The translations under genes were made by a program, and so were the position numbers. From assembly GCA_003988855.1 (NCBI GenBank), contig QYAI01000050.1, positions 124,001-188,000 on the forward strand: a stretch of 64,000 bases of DNA. The letters run 5' to 3'. Within the stretch, counting starts at the first letter, position 1. Each line of letters opens with the position of its first letter. Below the pieces are notes generated by a model that worked only from the letters and a program-made list of their open reading frames with translations, was not told the DNA's origin and did not search any database. Of this stretch, positions 1 through 10,492 are shown piece by piece. The DNA is from Arachnopeziza araneosa (lineage: Eukaryota > Ascomycota > Leotiomycetes > Helotiales > Arachnopezizaceae).

Positions 1-1113
1 CATCATCATTGAAGGGAAATGTCACATGACCTTTTAGAAGTTTGGTCTACTCATCCCAAAGTAATTGCTTTGAGTATAGGCATCCTTTCATAAATAAGGG
101 GCCAGAAAGTGTAAAGGAACGAAGCGTATGCAAGCCTATGTATTCGAAGAGAGGGAAGCTAACAACATAGCCTCTGTCCTCATCGCTCCTTGCTTGTCTC
201 GTAACAGAAAGTGAGACACAAATTTGCATGTGGCAGCTATATTGTAAGTAAACAGTAGGAATCGTCTTGATATAACAATAGCCGTAAGTAATACGAACCC
301 ATGAGCTGCGGCGAATACTTCAAACTCAAAAACGATCACTATTCGATTCGACAATTTGGAAAGTGAATCAAGTACATCTATCACCAAAAGTCTGGTGGTG
401 GTGATTGGTGCGAGTGCTGACAGCTCGCCAGATTCGCTTCCGCACCATGAAAGAAAGTTCTTCGAAACTTGTTATTCCTCCAGCCGTCGCCAGTCTCACC
501 GATTCTTTCTCTCGGAATATATGCTGCCAATCAAGCCTTTTTCCACTGGGAAGTTAAGTCTATATGCATGCTGTAAGCTGCAGTCGTACTGCAGGTTTCA
601 TTAAGATTCATCCATTAAAAGACGTCTAGTCCCTGAGCAAGAAACGCCATCTATGAAACTATTTCATCAGCACGATTACTGATCTTCATCTTCTATGCCG
701 TTCCGCTTCTCACGCTAGTAGCTTTGTTGCTCTTGCTTTAACGCCGGATTAAGCGAAGCTTGGGTAACTGAATACCTTGAATGGCACATCACAAGCTTGA
801 ATTAGATGCTTTTTCTTTGCTTTATTTCCTAGGCGGAAATTGATGTCGGAAATTCTCTCTCGTGAGATCAAACGGGATGCCTTGCGAGAAACCCTTCTCG
901 TTGATCAACAAGGATCACCTACTATCACGGCATACCATGTGGAGTTCTTCTTGGTCATGAAGGATCTAGCTCAAGGTAGACGCAGCTAGCTTGTTCAAGA
1001 TATGGCAAGACAGGCTTGAATATGGCTAAGAACTTCCGCTCGATACCCACCAGTTTGAGTCCGGCCCGTGCTAAGTCACTGGTGATAACTCCGCTACTAC
1101 TTTAAAGGTTGTG
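1..1113. other. Intergenic, no convincing gene
   Basis: No recognisable gene. A 50-residue-class open frame on the + strand near 843-990 looks weakly protein-like but has no recognisable motif. The other short ORFs on both strands have no recognisable motif. The last part is the promoter of the crotonase-like gene. Confidence 0.5.
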
Positions 1114-1125
1114 TATATATATATA
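1114..1125 (+). promoter_or_regulatory. TATA-rich core promoter element
   Basis: An uninterrupted TA run (six TA units) lies about 100 bp upstream of the ATG at 1222 of the secreted crotonase-like gene. The position suits a fungal core promoter. The assignment is inferred from sequence and spacing only. Confidence 0.45.
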
Positions 1126-1221
1126 GACCCCAGTGCAGGAATTGACAGCGAGAAAAAGACAAGCACCTCTTCTGAGTCTGTAGTCTAGAAAGTCACTCAT
1201 ACATCATTAAACATTACATCA

Positions 1222-2154
1222 ATGGCTCTCAAAAGCCTCCTCTGGCTAGGACTAGCCGCACTGTCATGTGCTAGTCCATTGATGATTTCACTCGAGAGAA
1301 GGGACAACAGTTCTTTTCCTTACCAATTACTCAAGAAGTCCTGCATCACCACCGACTGCAACGCAACTCGAATCACCATCTCTAACCCGCCTATCAACCT
1401 CTGGAACGCACAACTCATCGAAGAATTCAACTCTTACCTACTCTCAATCAACAATACCGATGCCACAACGCCTAAAATCGTCGTCATTTCAAGTGACGTC
1501 CCCGACTTCTTCATCGCCCACATCGATCTCCATATTCTCAGTGCCACAAATCCCGACCCAGTCCCTATCAATCAAATGGATGTTCTCAACAAATACTACG
1601 AGAATCTCAGTCTGCTCGCTAGCTCTCCGGTTATTTTTGTCGCCGAGGTCAACGGTCGAGCATGGGGTTCCGGAGACGAACTTGTCATGCACGTGGACAT
1701 GCGATTCGCAGGACCGGATGCTATCTTCAGTGCGCCAGAGGCAGCCATCGGTCTCATTCACGTGGGTGCGCTCCAATGGCTTGTAGATTCGGTTGGCCCG
1801 GGAAGGACACTGGAGTACATGCTTCAATCCTCGCAAGTCGATTCCACGGAAGCGGCTCGCATTGGGTGGGTCAACTCGGCGTATGACACAGCGGATGCCT
1901 TGAGAGATTATGTCGATGCATTGGCAACGAGAATCGCCAAATTTCCCGTTGCTGGTTTGACTGCTAATAAGCTCGCTGTTGCGCAACAGAAACCGACTCA
2001 GGCCATGTTTGATAAGGATCAGGCTACATTTGCGGCTCTCATTGTGGATCCGGCAGTTCAGCAACGCGTTGATAAGATTTTGGATTTATCTCATGATCAA
2101 TCAAAGGTGTGGGAGTTGAACAACAGTGATAACGTCGTTGCCTATGTTGTTTGA
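1222..2154 (+). CDS. Secreted enoyl-CoA hydratase/isomerase-like (crotonase fold) protein
   Basis: Single-exon, 310-residue protein. Residues 1-18 form a typical signal peptide (MALKSLLWLGLAALSCAS), so the product should enter the secretory pathway. The rest matches the crotonase superfamily: a first-strand IVVISSDVPDFFIAHID region near residue 90, the oxyanion-loop type segment VNGRAWGSGDEL near 145, and the APEAAIGLIHVGALQWL block near 170 followed by the helix that ends in TEAARIGWVNSAY. Classical hydratases act on CoA thioesters in mitochondria or peroxisomes, so a secreted member is odd because acyl-CoA is not expected outside the cell. The second glycine-rich stretch of hydratases (PGxGG) is replaced here by HVGALQ, so catalysis may differ. 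Several NxT/S sequons (NSS, NAT, NNT) fit passage through the ER. The family call is strong; substrate and activity are unknown. Confidence 0.85.
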   Translation: MALKSLLWLGLAALSCASPLMISLERRDNSSFPYQLLKKSCITTDCNATRITISNPPINLWNAQLIEEFNSYLLSINNTDATTPKIVVISSDVPDFFIAHIDLHILSATNPDPVPINQMDVLNKYYENLSLLASSPVIFVAEVNGRAWGSGDELVMHVDMRFAGPDAIFSAPEAAIGLIHVGALQWLVDSVGPGRTLEYMLQSSQVDSTEAARIGWVNSAYDTADALRDYVDALATRIAKFPVAGLTANKLAVAQQKPTQAMFDKDQATFAALIVDPAVQQRVDKILDLSHDQSKVWELNNSDNVVAYVV

Positions 2155-2853
2155 AGTGGTTAAGATTTTGTCCATGGCGCAAGTTGGTTTTCAGATTGGT
2201 ACGAAAATGGGCTAGGTTTAATTAACTTTATGGGTCTTGATTGCAGGATAGATAGTCATATATTCGTCTCTCACTCTAAGATGGCTTTAGAGTCTATTTT
2301 GAGTTGAGAACCGGCTTTTGAGAGATATTCGTGCTTAGAGGGTCATTAAATTGAATAACAGCGCTCGCTCGCATTACTGCTTAGTTCGATATCTATACTT
2401 TAGTAAACAATGCTTAACATTGATGCAATCTGTAGTCACTTCTCTATACAGAAGATTGAAGTTGCTCACTCCTAAGTGCATGTCACGAGATTTTGTTGTC
2501 GTGGGAAAATACTAAATTTAGAATCTTTTGCGATTGTATTTCTGCGGCTGAATCGATATCGGCTCATAATTAAATGGTTTTAGTGTCGAAGCCAAAGGAG
2601 AGCCACAGATGGATCAAGAATAACGGTAGCTTCATGTGATTTGTATCATGTATATCGGTGTGATGCTGATCTAATCTTTTCAAGCCAACCCACATCCCTT
2701 TCCTGTAGCATCAGCCAACCACTATCGATGCCAAACCACCCACCACCATCAGGCTGACCTGTCGGACAACTCCACCGAATGAAAGAGAGTGCCGACTTGC
2801 TGGTTCCACTGGTGGAACATGGGCACAGCTGAGGGGCGTTCAGCTTTCAAGCC
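2155..2853. other. Intergenic, no gene seen
   Basis: This is the 3' flank of the crotonase-like gene, and the first ~450 bases are fairly AT-rich. No tRNA, repeat or coding signal was recognised before the gene fragment that begins around 2854. Confidence 0.5.
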
Positions 2854-3015
2854 ATGCTGACTGTCTCGCCCAGCGGCGGGTATCTCGGTGGCCCGTTGAC
2901 GAAGGAGGTGCTGGAAGCGGTTTTTGCCGAGGAACGATTCCCCGATGTGATTTTGAATAATCAGAAGAAGAGAACGATCTTCACACTATTGGGAAATGCA
3001 TTGAGGATGTTGTGA
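2854..3015 (+). pseudogene. Unidentified gene fragment (C-terminal 53 codons)
   Basis: A 53-codon open frame with good coding character (motifs GGYLGGPLTKEVLEAVF and ERFPDVILNN) ends in TGA. An in-frame stop lies eight codons upstream of its ATG, and no upstream exon can be recognised. It looks like the 3' end of a lost gene. I could not assign a family, and a peroxidase-like origin is only a guess. The surrounding DNA shows no other coding signal. Confidence 0.3.
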
Positions 3016-3561
3016 TATGTCATTATTAGGCCTTAGGTGCTGGTGAATTGTTTGTGCGGGTAAGGATTTCGGTCAGCACTGGAGTTGGGGAATGGGTATG
3101 AGGTATTCTAGAATGATCATAAGTGGTCATTAGTTCTGCGTAAATAAAGAATAGTTTGCATGTCAATGGCCGTATTTGGACGTATGGGCAAAAAATAGAG
3201 TTGTCTATGTTCAATGGTGAATACTGCCAATGAGTTATTGAAATATTTTGCAAGATGTCAGAAAACCGGGCACCCTCTGCAAGTGCTCTTTCATTTCCTA
3301 AGCTGCTACAACACTAATCATTATAGCACAAATGTATGTCCTGTGTTCTTGCGCAACCCTGGAGGTGTACAGCTCTTGGGGTTCGTGCGAACCAGCTCTG
3401 TGTGCAACTATCCAATATTTGACTGAGTCCTAGTTCGCCCAAGTTCATGTCCTTAGCACTTAGCTAGCCGCTGTGTGTGCAACCTAGCGTGTTTGTATCA
3501 ATTTTCGAGATAAGGAAAAACCAAAAAGTATTTCTCAGTCTAGAAATTTGCTGTATTCTCG
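3016..3561. other. Intergenic, no gene seen
   Basis: No recognisable coding region, RNA gene or repeat. Short ORFs on both strands lack any motif. Confidence 0.45.
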
Positions 3562-4810
3562 CTAAAGCGAAAATACGACAGCACCCTTGCCTGCTATTTG
3601 AGGCCTAGCTGGTACAACTCTTTCCGAAGCTTTCTTTGTCAGGGTTCTTTTCTTCTCCACTGATGATTGACGCTGCTTAAGACAATGTTTCGGACCAACT
3701 TCTAGCGGCGGTTTCTCGAGGTAAGATATTGAGGGTCGGGATTCGCTATGATACCGGCGCCGCGATCCTGTACCGAGTCGAATTATTACATCACTACAGT
3801 AGCCAAGTACTGCCATGGCTGATGTTAAGATCCCCAAATTTATTCGCCGGTCCCACTTCGGGCCACCCCTGTTATTTGGTGCAAGTGAATGATCTCGTTT
3901 TCTACCTTTAGGTTGTTTGCTTTTGATCTTGAGATGCCGTTGGACCATGTTTTGGTCTTCAAGATAAGCCGTTGGGTAAAGCGCGTAGCACACACTATCG
4001 AGGTAGGTGCAGTATAATTTCCGTCGTCATCTTCAAAGACAACATCATTCAGAATCTCAGCCATTTCTAGCATATCGTTTAAAGGAATTCGAAGGCCTTC
4101 AATCCCAGGGTAGGTAGGTACTGGAAACCCATAGGCCAGAACGGTACTAAGAAACAATGGTTTCCAACATGTTCCTGGAAGAAGATTATTGACGCTTTCA
4201 AGGTCTCTTAGACGAATCTGATACGTTGCGCATCCATCACTCTGTTGAGAAAAGTCTTCGAAGTTCACAGAGGAACAGGTCAGCTGATCAGGACGTGGCA
4301 TGCGGAATGAAGTTGCAATCCAGGATAAAAATTGCCCCAGTATTGAAATTTCTGTTACTGAGCCCTTGAAATATATTCTAGAGACCCCTGAGTGTTCTTC
4401 GTCATCAATGGAGCATGGCGTCCATTTCAATCTATCCGCTGGTTGCCCGTCTGTTTATTTGCAGTGTAAGTTTCACGTAAGTAAATCAGCTGTGGTACTA
4501 ACCTAAAGAAGCGAATTCCTTTCCCAAAAGTAACTCGAGATCTAACAAAAAATTCTCACCGGCCTCTTTCCAAGTGCTTTGCATGTATTCGTGACAAGAA
4601 ATTGCCCAACAGCGAAGGATGGCCCGTAATCGTGAGAAATGGTGTGATGTCAGGGTCGCCGTCAAGTTCATCCCTAATACATTGCTGGAGCTGCCATAGC
4701 ATATTGAATGTGACCTCATGAGTGCCCAAATCAGAGACGGTTTCCAATGAGTTCCGGATTATCGTATCGATAGCTTCAAATGAAGGGTTCTCGGTTAAAT
4801 TTGTCCCCAT
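3562..4810 (-). pseudogene. Frameshifted relic of a large fungal-specific protein family
   Basis: Three minus-strand frames carry consecutive pieces of one recognisable family that is common in Pezizomycotina, often as N-terminal parts of large genes. Piece 1 (4810 to about 4640) holds RDELDGDPDITPFLTITG. Piece 2, in another frame (about 4640-4498), holds SCHEYMQSTWKEAGENFLLD. Piece 3 (4430-3840) holds CWKPLFLSTVLAYGFPVP followed by EGLRIPLNDMLEMAE. Piece 4 (about 3880-3562) continues with AMAVLGYCSDVIIRLGT in yet another frame. The 1/2 and 3/4 junctions lack usable splice sites, so frameshifts are the simplest explanation. Family function is unknown. The order of motifs is as expected, so this is decay rather than chance similarity. 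Confidence 0.6.
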
Positions 4811-5568
4811 ATTTTGATCGGCTCTGAGAAAAAGAAGCGATATTGATTGGAGGGGTAAAGTGGTGTTGATTCTTCAAGAGAGAATCTGACGAGAAACCTT
4901 CTTTTATACACACACGTCCACTTCTCCTTCCCAACTCGTTCACATACACCTCTTCCAAAGCTGCGCTGGGCTTAGTGAGAACCAAATATCCAAAGCAGAA
5001 GCGGTAAACTCCAAAAGGGGGAATATTTATCACAGAAGGATTGTGCTGCAGGAGAACGAGATTCAACGCCTGTGCGTGGTGCCTCTGCAAACCTATAGTA
5101 CTGCTGTCGAAGCAGCATCTGTACATCCGTAGAGCTAAGATCAAGTCTTTTCGAATGATCCGACTTGATAAAAAGCTTGCGCGAAGTTCGTCGCGTTTTA
5201 AGGAACTGCAACAATGCACGCAAAACACAAAATTCTCGAATCGAATTTCGACTTCGTTAAAGTTTCGAACAATACACGCGATAGTAAGAACGCACTGTTG
5301 GATTACCTCTTCTTTCTCGACCGCCGAATCCTCGAAGCTCAATTTAAATCGAACGATAATTACGAAGCACACACACACACACACACGCAGAGACTTTCAA
5401 GCGTACGTGTGCTAAGATACATTTGTAAAAGACTTCCTGCGTACCTATAGTACTCTGTCGGCCCAAAAGCATATAAATATAAATTTTCGGAGAAAAATTG
5501 CGTGAGACTCTATGTTTCAACTCTGTGACATCTTAAATGTAAATACGCAAAGCCAGTACATGTTGATA
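4811..5568. other. Intergenic with (CA)n microsatellite
   Basis: Holds a short CA dinucleotide run near 5369-5387. A long minus-strand open frame (4776-5384) shows no recognisable domain and is probably fortuitous. The last part is the 3' flank of the oxidoreductase gene. Confidence 0.4.
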
Positions 5569-6540
5569 TCACTCTACAACAATGAGAACCTTTGCACCTT
5601 TCTGGCCCGCTTTCTCGTACGCAGCAACTCCATCATCCAGCTTCACCTCCGTCCACTCTCCTTCTGCCGCACCCTTCAGACTACCCCCATCGAACTTTGG
5701 TGTAATCTCACTTAACTCCTTCGCAAAATCTTCCACTGGATACAATAAAGTGTTGCATCCAATAAGTTCCTTCTCTTTCCTATAAAAATCCACCATATCG
5801 AATGCCAACTCGGTAGATCCACTCCTCGGCGCAGCAATAAATGCCAGTCGCCCTCCGCGGCCCAACTTCTTCACAGCTGCGGTGGTCAATGCAGGAATAC
5901 CGACGGTATCAATCACGACGTCAAGGCCCTTTCCTCCAGTCAACTCGTCGACCTTTGAAAGTTCCGGATCAGAACTCGTATTCACATCAGCCGCGGCACC
6001 TCTCATTCCCTTGAAAACCTTCGCACCTAGACTAGCTGCCAACTGCACAACAGCACTCCCAACCGCGCCATTCGCACCCAGAACCAACACACTCTCCCCT
6101 TCTACCACCCTCGCCTTCTTCAGCGTCAGTCCCGCCGTCGTGAACGGCACACCGATAACGGCCGCTTGCGCCCAGCTCAACGCCTTTGGTTTGATAGCCA
6201 CAGCCGCTTCCGGCACGAGGATGAACTCCGCCTGTGCGCCATCGACGGTAAAAGCTTGCGTGTTACCGCTGGTACCGTAGACTTCTTGTCCCACAAGGGA
6301 CGGCGTGGATGGGGCGGCGACCACAGTCCCGCTGAAATCCCGACCGGGGATACGCGGGAATTTCGTGTAGGGGAAGTTGCCCTTGAAGTTTATGAGGTCG
6401 GAGGGGTGGATGGCGGAGGCGGAGACGCGGACGAGGAGTTCTCCGCTGGACGGGACTGGTTTGGGGACGGTGGTGAGTGAGAGCGTTGGTGGGGAGTCCG
6501 GGGAGGGACGAGTAAGCATGAGGGCTTTCATCGTTGCCAT
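5569..6540 (-). CDS. Zinc-independent medium-chain dehydrogenase/quinone oxidoreductase-like protein
   Basis: Intronless, 323 residues, a normal length for the quinone-oxidoreductase branch of the MDR superfamily. The N-terminal GroES-like domain contains SASAIHPSDLINFKGNFP and PRIPGRDFSGTV (about residues 40-75). The Rossmann cofactor site is VLVLGANGAVGSAVVQLAA (about 151-169), the AxGxVG-type motif of NAD(P)H-binding MDRs. No structural or catalytic zinc cysteines are visible, so this is not a zinc alcohol dehydrogenase. It probably reduces quinones or enones in the cytosol, but the substrate is unknown. The start is the first ATG, MATMKALML, with the usual MKAL near-N-terminal motif. It is flanked by gene relics and no operon-like partner is evident. 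Confidence 0.88.
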   Translation of the reverse strand: MATMKALMLTRPSPDSPPTLSLTTVPKPVPSSGELLVRVSASAIHPSDLINFKGNFPYTKFPRIPGRDFSGTVVAAPSTPSLVGQEVYGTSGNTQAFTVDGAQAEFILVPEAAVAIKPKALSWAQAAVIGVPFTTAGLTLKKARVVEGESVLVLGANGAVGSAVVQLAASLGAKVFKGMRGAAADVNTSSDPELSKVDELTGGKGLDVVIDTVGIPALTTAAVKKLGRGGRLAFIAAPRSGSTELAFDMVDFYRKEKELIGCNTLLYPVEDFAKELSEITPKFDGGSLKGAAEGEWTEVKLDDGVAAYEKAGQKGAKVLIVVE

Positions 6541-6959
6541 TTTGAATGCTTGGTAGTAGAAGAGCAGCGCTGTTTGATTGTCTGCTGATTGCTAATTTGA
6601 AGTTGTCCCTCTTGACTTTATATCAACTTCATATCAGTCCCATTCTGGGTTTAGAAACCAGATGCGGGTTGATGACTAACCGAAGAAATTCACCCGTGAT
6701 TGGCCAGACGAAGAAGCAACGGGGAAGATTGCGGGAGGGCAGAGCGGGAATTGTCAGCGGGAAGAATTGCCGAGTGGTTGATTAATCAGCTTTTGTAATT
6801 TGACCTCGAAACTTGATTTTCAACATCTCCGTAATGTGTTTTAAAGAACATCTAATTCTTAGCTAGAATGAATAATACAGTCTTTCCAATACTTCCCAAG
6901 GTTTAGATCCACGAATCTAGAACACAGGGCAAAGGTTATCTAAATGTACAAGTCATCTC
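6541..6959. other. Promoter/intergenic region
   Basis: Contains the upstream region of the oxidoreductase gene and the 3' flank of the CorA-like relic. No further gene was recognised. Confidence 0.45.
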
Positions 6960-6971
6960 ACTTGAATAATT

Positions 6972-7442
6972 TTGTATTGTCAATATGACCTCGGGAATTT
7001 TCCAGGCTCAAAGCCATAGCAAAAGTCCCCACCACAAACACAGCCACGAGAATTGCGAAGAGGGTGTTTGTAGTCTGGTTCATGAATTCCCATAGCTGAT
7101 GGAAGAGAGCCCCTGACTATGTGAGTCATTGTACAGGGAGCTACTAGGTAAACTGACCGTTTTAAACCCAAGAGGTAGGAATATGATAGTGATACTAGTA
7201 AGAATTCTGATGCCGTTCCCTTGTTTGAAGAAGTGCGAGTGGCTTTCACGTTCGTGACTGCTGAGGTCTGCCCGACAATCAGTATTTCTGAGATTAGAAG
7301 CGCGAAGAGTGTTACTGACACGATCCCACAATGCCGTTGCCTGTTTCATGTTCAATTAGTCTTTGTTTGAACGTTGGATAACATCAACATACTTCTGCTG
7401 AATATTTTCCAAGATTTGGCGGTACTCCTGCGAGCTCCTCAT
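6972..7442 (-). pseudogene. Truncated CorA-like transmembrane C-terminus
   Basis: Minus-strand pieces joined by plausible small introns encode the tail of a fungal CorA-like protein. A short exon (7442-7393, MRSSQEYRQILENIQQ) is followed by a segment with GIRILTSITIIFLPLGF (first membrane helix). A piece downstream of an intron encodes SGALFHQLWEFMNQTTN and the second helix TLFAILVAVFVVGTFAMAL, ending ENSRGHIDNTKLFK-stop. Two closely spaced helices after a helical stalk are diagnostic of CorA/Mg-transporter-like domains in fungal ankyrin and HET-associated proteins. The GMN motif expected after helix 1 is missing. The region upstream of 7442 is AT-rich repeat DNA with no N-terminal domain, so this is probably a gene broken by repeat insertion. 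Exon joins are tentative. Confidence 0.5.
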
Positions 7443-8425
7443 GTACATAAACACTGATTTTAAATGTTAAACTTAACTTGCGACAATTAAAGTATTTTTA
7501 CTGTTAAACTTAACAAGCAACAATTAAAAGTGTTTTTAAGAGTAAGTGTCGCGGGAAATCCCAGCATCCTGGAGTAGCATATATAGGGGTTTAAATCTAA
7601 GCTTATAGGAAGCTTTTGTGATGAGCAGAATATCACGTGTTACAAATGTCATGCGTAGACGGCACGGGCGGACAGGACCTCATTTCCAAAGTGTGGAGAA
7701 TAATTGGTACATTCAGAGTCTATTCGGACTAGGAACGGAGAGAAGTCTGCTGTAGATAAGGCACACCTCACTCGTGTAGTTCTTCTTCTCTTATATTTTT
7801 CTTTTTCTTCGTAGCTAGCCTATGAACCGAATATACTCAGACAATCAACGCACTCTTATATGCCTCTTGACTAGCCATATTCGTGTTCGTGCCGTTACAG
7901 AAAACTTATCACAAAACAGGTATTTGCTGCAGTTGATGCTGACCTAGTATTGGTAGATGGAAAAACTGAACAAGATTTGAGATGCATGGGCTTGATGGTA
8001 GTGGAATTGACGTTTCGAGTTTCTAGGTAGGATATAGGAGTAGATATCAGAGAAGATGGAAGGTCTCGACTTAGTAATACAACATTGGACGGATAGACAC
8101 CGGCTCAGAGATAGCTGGTTTCCGTCAAGTGGGGAAAAAATATTCTCTTTGGCATCAGGTTAAGCTATTCATTTTCAATCATTAAGCCGAAAAATCTTTT
8201 CTCCAAAGCGAGTATTTGAGAGGAGAATTGTCTCAGTCGCACGTAGATTCCCATTAATAATAAAACAGAACTGCGGTGTAAGCGGAAATATGCAAGTTGC
8301 TTTCTCAGCACTATGACGTCGGTTAAGCTCCCCGGTCAAGCCTTAATAACGCCCCACGGCCCACCCGTTAGAACTTCAATCATAACATTCAAACTTAATG
8401 CTTCATCTCCCCCAACAATCCAGCC
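7443..8425. other. Intergenic with AT-rich duplicated repeat, possible transposon remnant
   Basis: At about 7467-7537 a unit resembling TTAAACTTAAC..GCAACAATTAAA..TTTTTA occurs twice in tandem with a few differences. Downstream lie a TATA-like stretch (near 7579) and a pyrimidine-rich tract (7783-7812). This resembles eroded LTR sequence, but no ends or target duplication could be defined. The last 150 bases are the promoter of the DUF2985 gene. Confidence 0.3.
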
Positions 8426-10492
8426 ATGAGCGACGGCCACCTCACTGTTCCCGGCTCTCCGGACCCTTCTAATTCCCCGGATAATAACAACAACTTCTTC
8501 ACCGGCCGACCTCGCTCAGGCTCACAACGTTCGCAACGATCTCAACGCTCGACCGAGGGTCCCCCATCAGTCTCCGACAGGATAGACTACACACGACGAC
8601 CTAGTATTCGATTACGCGGGTTCTCAGGAATACAAGAGACAGTTGCAGTACAGAACGCTGGTAATAGGGGCGCGAATGTAGTCCTCCCACTGGAGAACGT
8701 AGCCGGAGATGGAGGGGTTGTAAGGAATCGAAGCGTGAGTGCACCACAGAGGGGGAATGTCTTGACAACACGGAATGGGCCAGTGACTACGACTACAACG
8801 ACATCAGGACCGACCACGACCACGACAACGACGCTGAGGCCTCTGCCGGGTTTGGCGGAGGAAGTCTCGGCGCCCATTGCTGGACCTCGGAGAGGCGAGA
8901 TCACGCCCGTGCCAGAGCTGCAGAGTTCAGCGCCTACGAATCCGGGGTCAATACCGAGTTGGCGGCCATTGAGAAGGTCACGGACGAATATTGCTACACA
9001 AGATTTTGCACAGCAGGGTGAGGAATATGATAGCAATCTTGTGGATTTCTTGGATACGATTGGTAAGAGAGACTCTCGATTCGTTGTTAGATTAGGAGCT
9101 GATTGAAGAACAGACCCCGAAGTTCAGACCTTGAACAGTCTTAATAATGTGCAGAATTCTCTTTTTATTCCTAATCTCGGAAGATATCTTAATCGAACAC
9201 CGACATATACACTTACGCGACGACCATCGGATATAGAGGAACAGGAAGTAGCTACTTTAGGTGTTGAGCTGTTGGAAGGTGAGCCAGAGGCAGATACTTC
9301 GAAAACACAAGCGCAGCGGAGACAATCAAGCGCGACTTTAAATACCATCAGCTCCAGAGTCAACGATAAATTCTACGCCGTGCTCCCACATGGGGTGGAT
9401 TTGTCAACTTGGACGGAAGAGGAGAAACTGGAACTGAATGATCATGTCAGACACATGTTACATTCTAGGAGGAGTAAGTTTAAAAGAAGTATGAAGGGGT
9501 TTGGTCAATATGTCCGGAAGCGTAAGTTTTCCTAAGAATGTCTTGAACCAATACTGATACCACACAGCTCTTGGAGCTTTTGTTACTATCTACGCCACTT
9601 TAATCACACTTTTTGGTCTAGCTTGGGTTCTTTTCTTGATTGGTGGGCATCTACAGGCAAACTCTATCTACTAGCTAACTTGTCAGGTTGGGTCAATGTT
9701 GGCGGTCGACAGCTCTACATAATTAACGTAATTGATAACGTCCTCGTCGCTCTTTTCGCCCTCATGGGTGATGGTCTTGCCCCCTTTCGGACGGTTGATA
9801 CATACCATATGATTTTCATCGCACATTACCACATGTTCACATGGCGTCTCCGAAGAGAGAAAAAACTTCCCGAACTCCAAGATCATAACGACCTGCCCTC
9901 TTTACCAGCAGATCCTGAAACTGTTGATCCCGAAAAGGAGGAGATCAGTGTTCTGTCCGAAAAACAACAAAAGAGACTAGCTCACCACCAGAAGAAATTC
10001 TCTCGCAGCCACAGTTTCTACAAACCGCACGAGACGGTCACCCATCACGCCTTCCCTCTCAAACTCCTAATTACTATTGTTGTACTTCTTGATTGCCACT
10101 CTCTACTTCAAATCTCCCTCGGCGCATGTACCTGGGGAATCTATTACAAAAATCGACCCTTCGCTCTCACAACTGTCATTCTCTGCTGTAGTATCACATG
10201 CAACATCACGGCAGGAGTGTTGATTCTAGTTGGCGACAAGAAGACGAGAAAGAAGGATGTACTCGAGAGAATGGAAAGACAAGAATTGACAAGGCACGCG
10301 ATAAAGAAAGTGGAGAAGAGAAGGGAGAGGGAGAGTATGGATCTCATCCGAGAGGGGACCGAGAGGTCGAGTCTGGATATTTCAAGGGGAAAAGTCTCGA
10401 GAAATGGAAGCGGCGGAGTACCTGGAGTACCAGAGATCCGTATCGGTGGTGTCTTGGAAAGTGTAAGAGATGAACATGAGCATGACGTCTAG
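8426..10492 (+). CDS. DUF2985 family integral membrane protein
   Basis: Four exons with clean GT-AG introns that close the frame: 8426-9062, 9114-9521, 9568-9642 and 9687-10492, giving 641 residues. The N-terminal ~215 residues are low-complexity and disordered, with an R/S/Q-rich repeat and a run of threonines. Exon 2 gives DPEVQTLNSLNNVQNSLFIP and NRTPTYTLTRRPSD, then a basic segment RRSKFKRSMKGFGQYVRK. Next come the DUF2985 hallmarks: GAFVTIYATLITLFGLAWVL (first helix), a second membrane segment NVIDNVLVALFALMGDGLAP and the motif RTVDTYHM. Two further hydrophobic helices (about residues 500-560) precede a charged C-terminal tail. Function of the family is unknown. The spliced joins regenerate family motifs, so the gene appears intact. 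Confidence 0.88.

Noticed and set aside
1489..2064. 191-residue minus-strand open frame
   Set aside because: Antisense to the crotonase-like gene, whose own motifs are clear.
4776..5384. 202-residue minus-strand open frame
   Set aside because: Starts in the CA repeat (MCVCVCF), no domain and poor start context; treated as fortuitous.
8587..9036. 149-residue minus-strand open frame
   Set aside because: Antisense to exon 1 of the DUF2985 gene; valine runs come from the Thr-repeat on the other strand.
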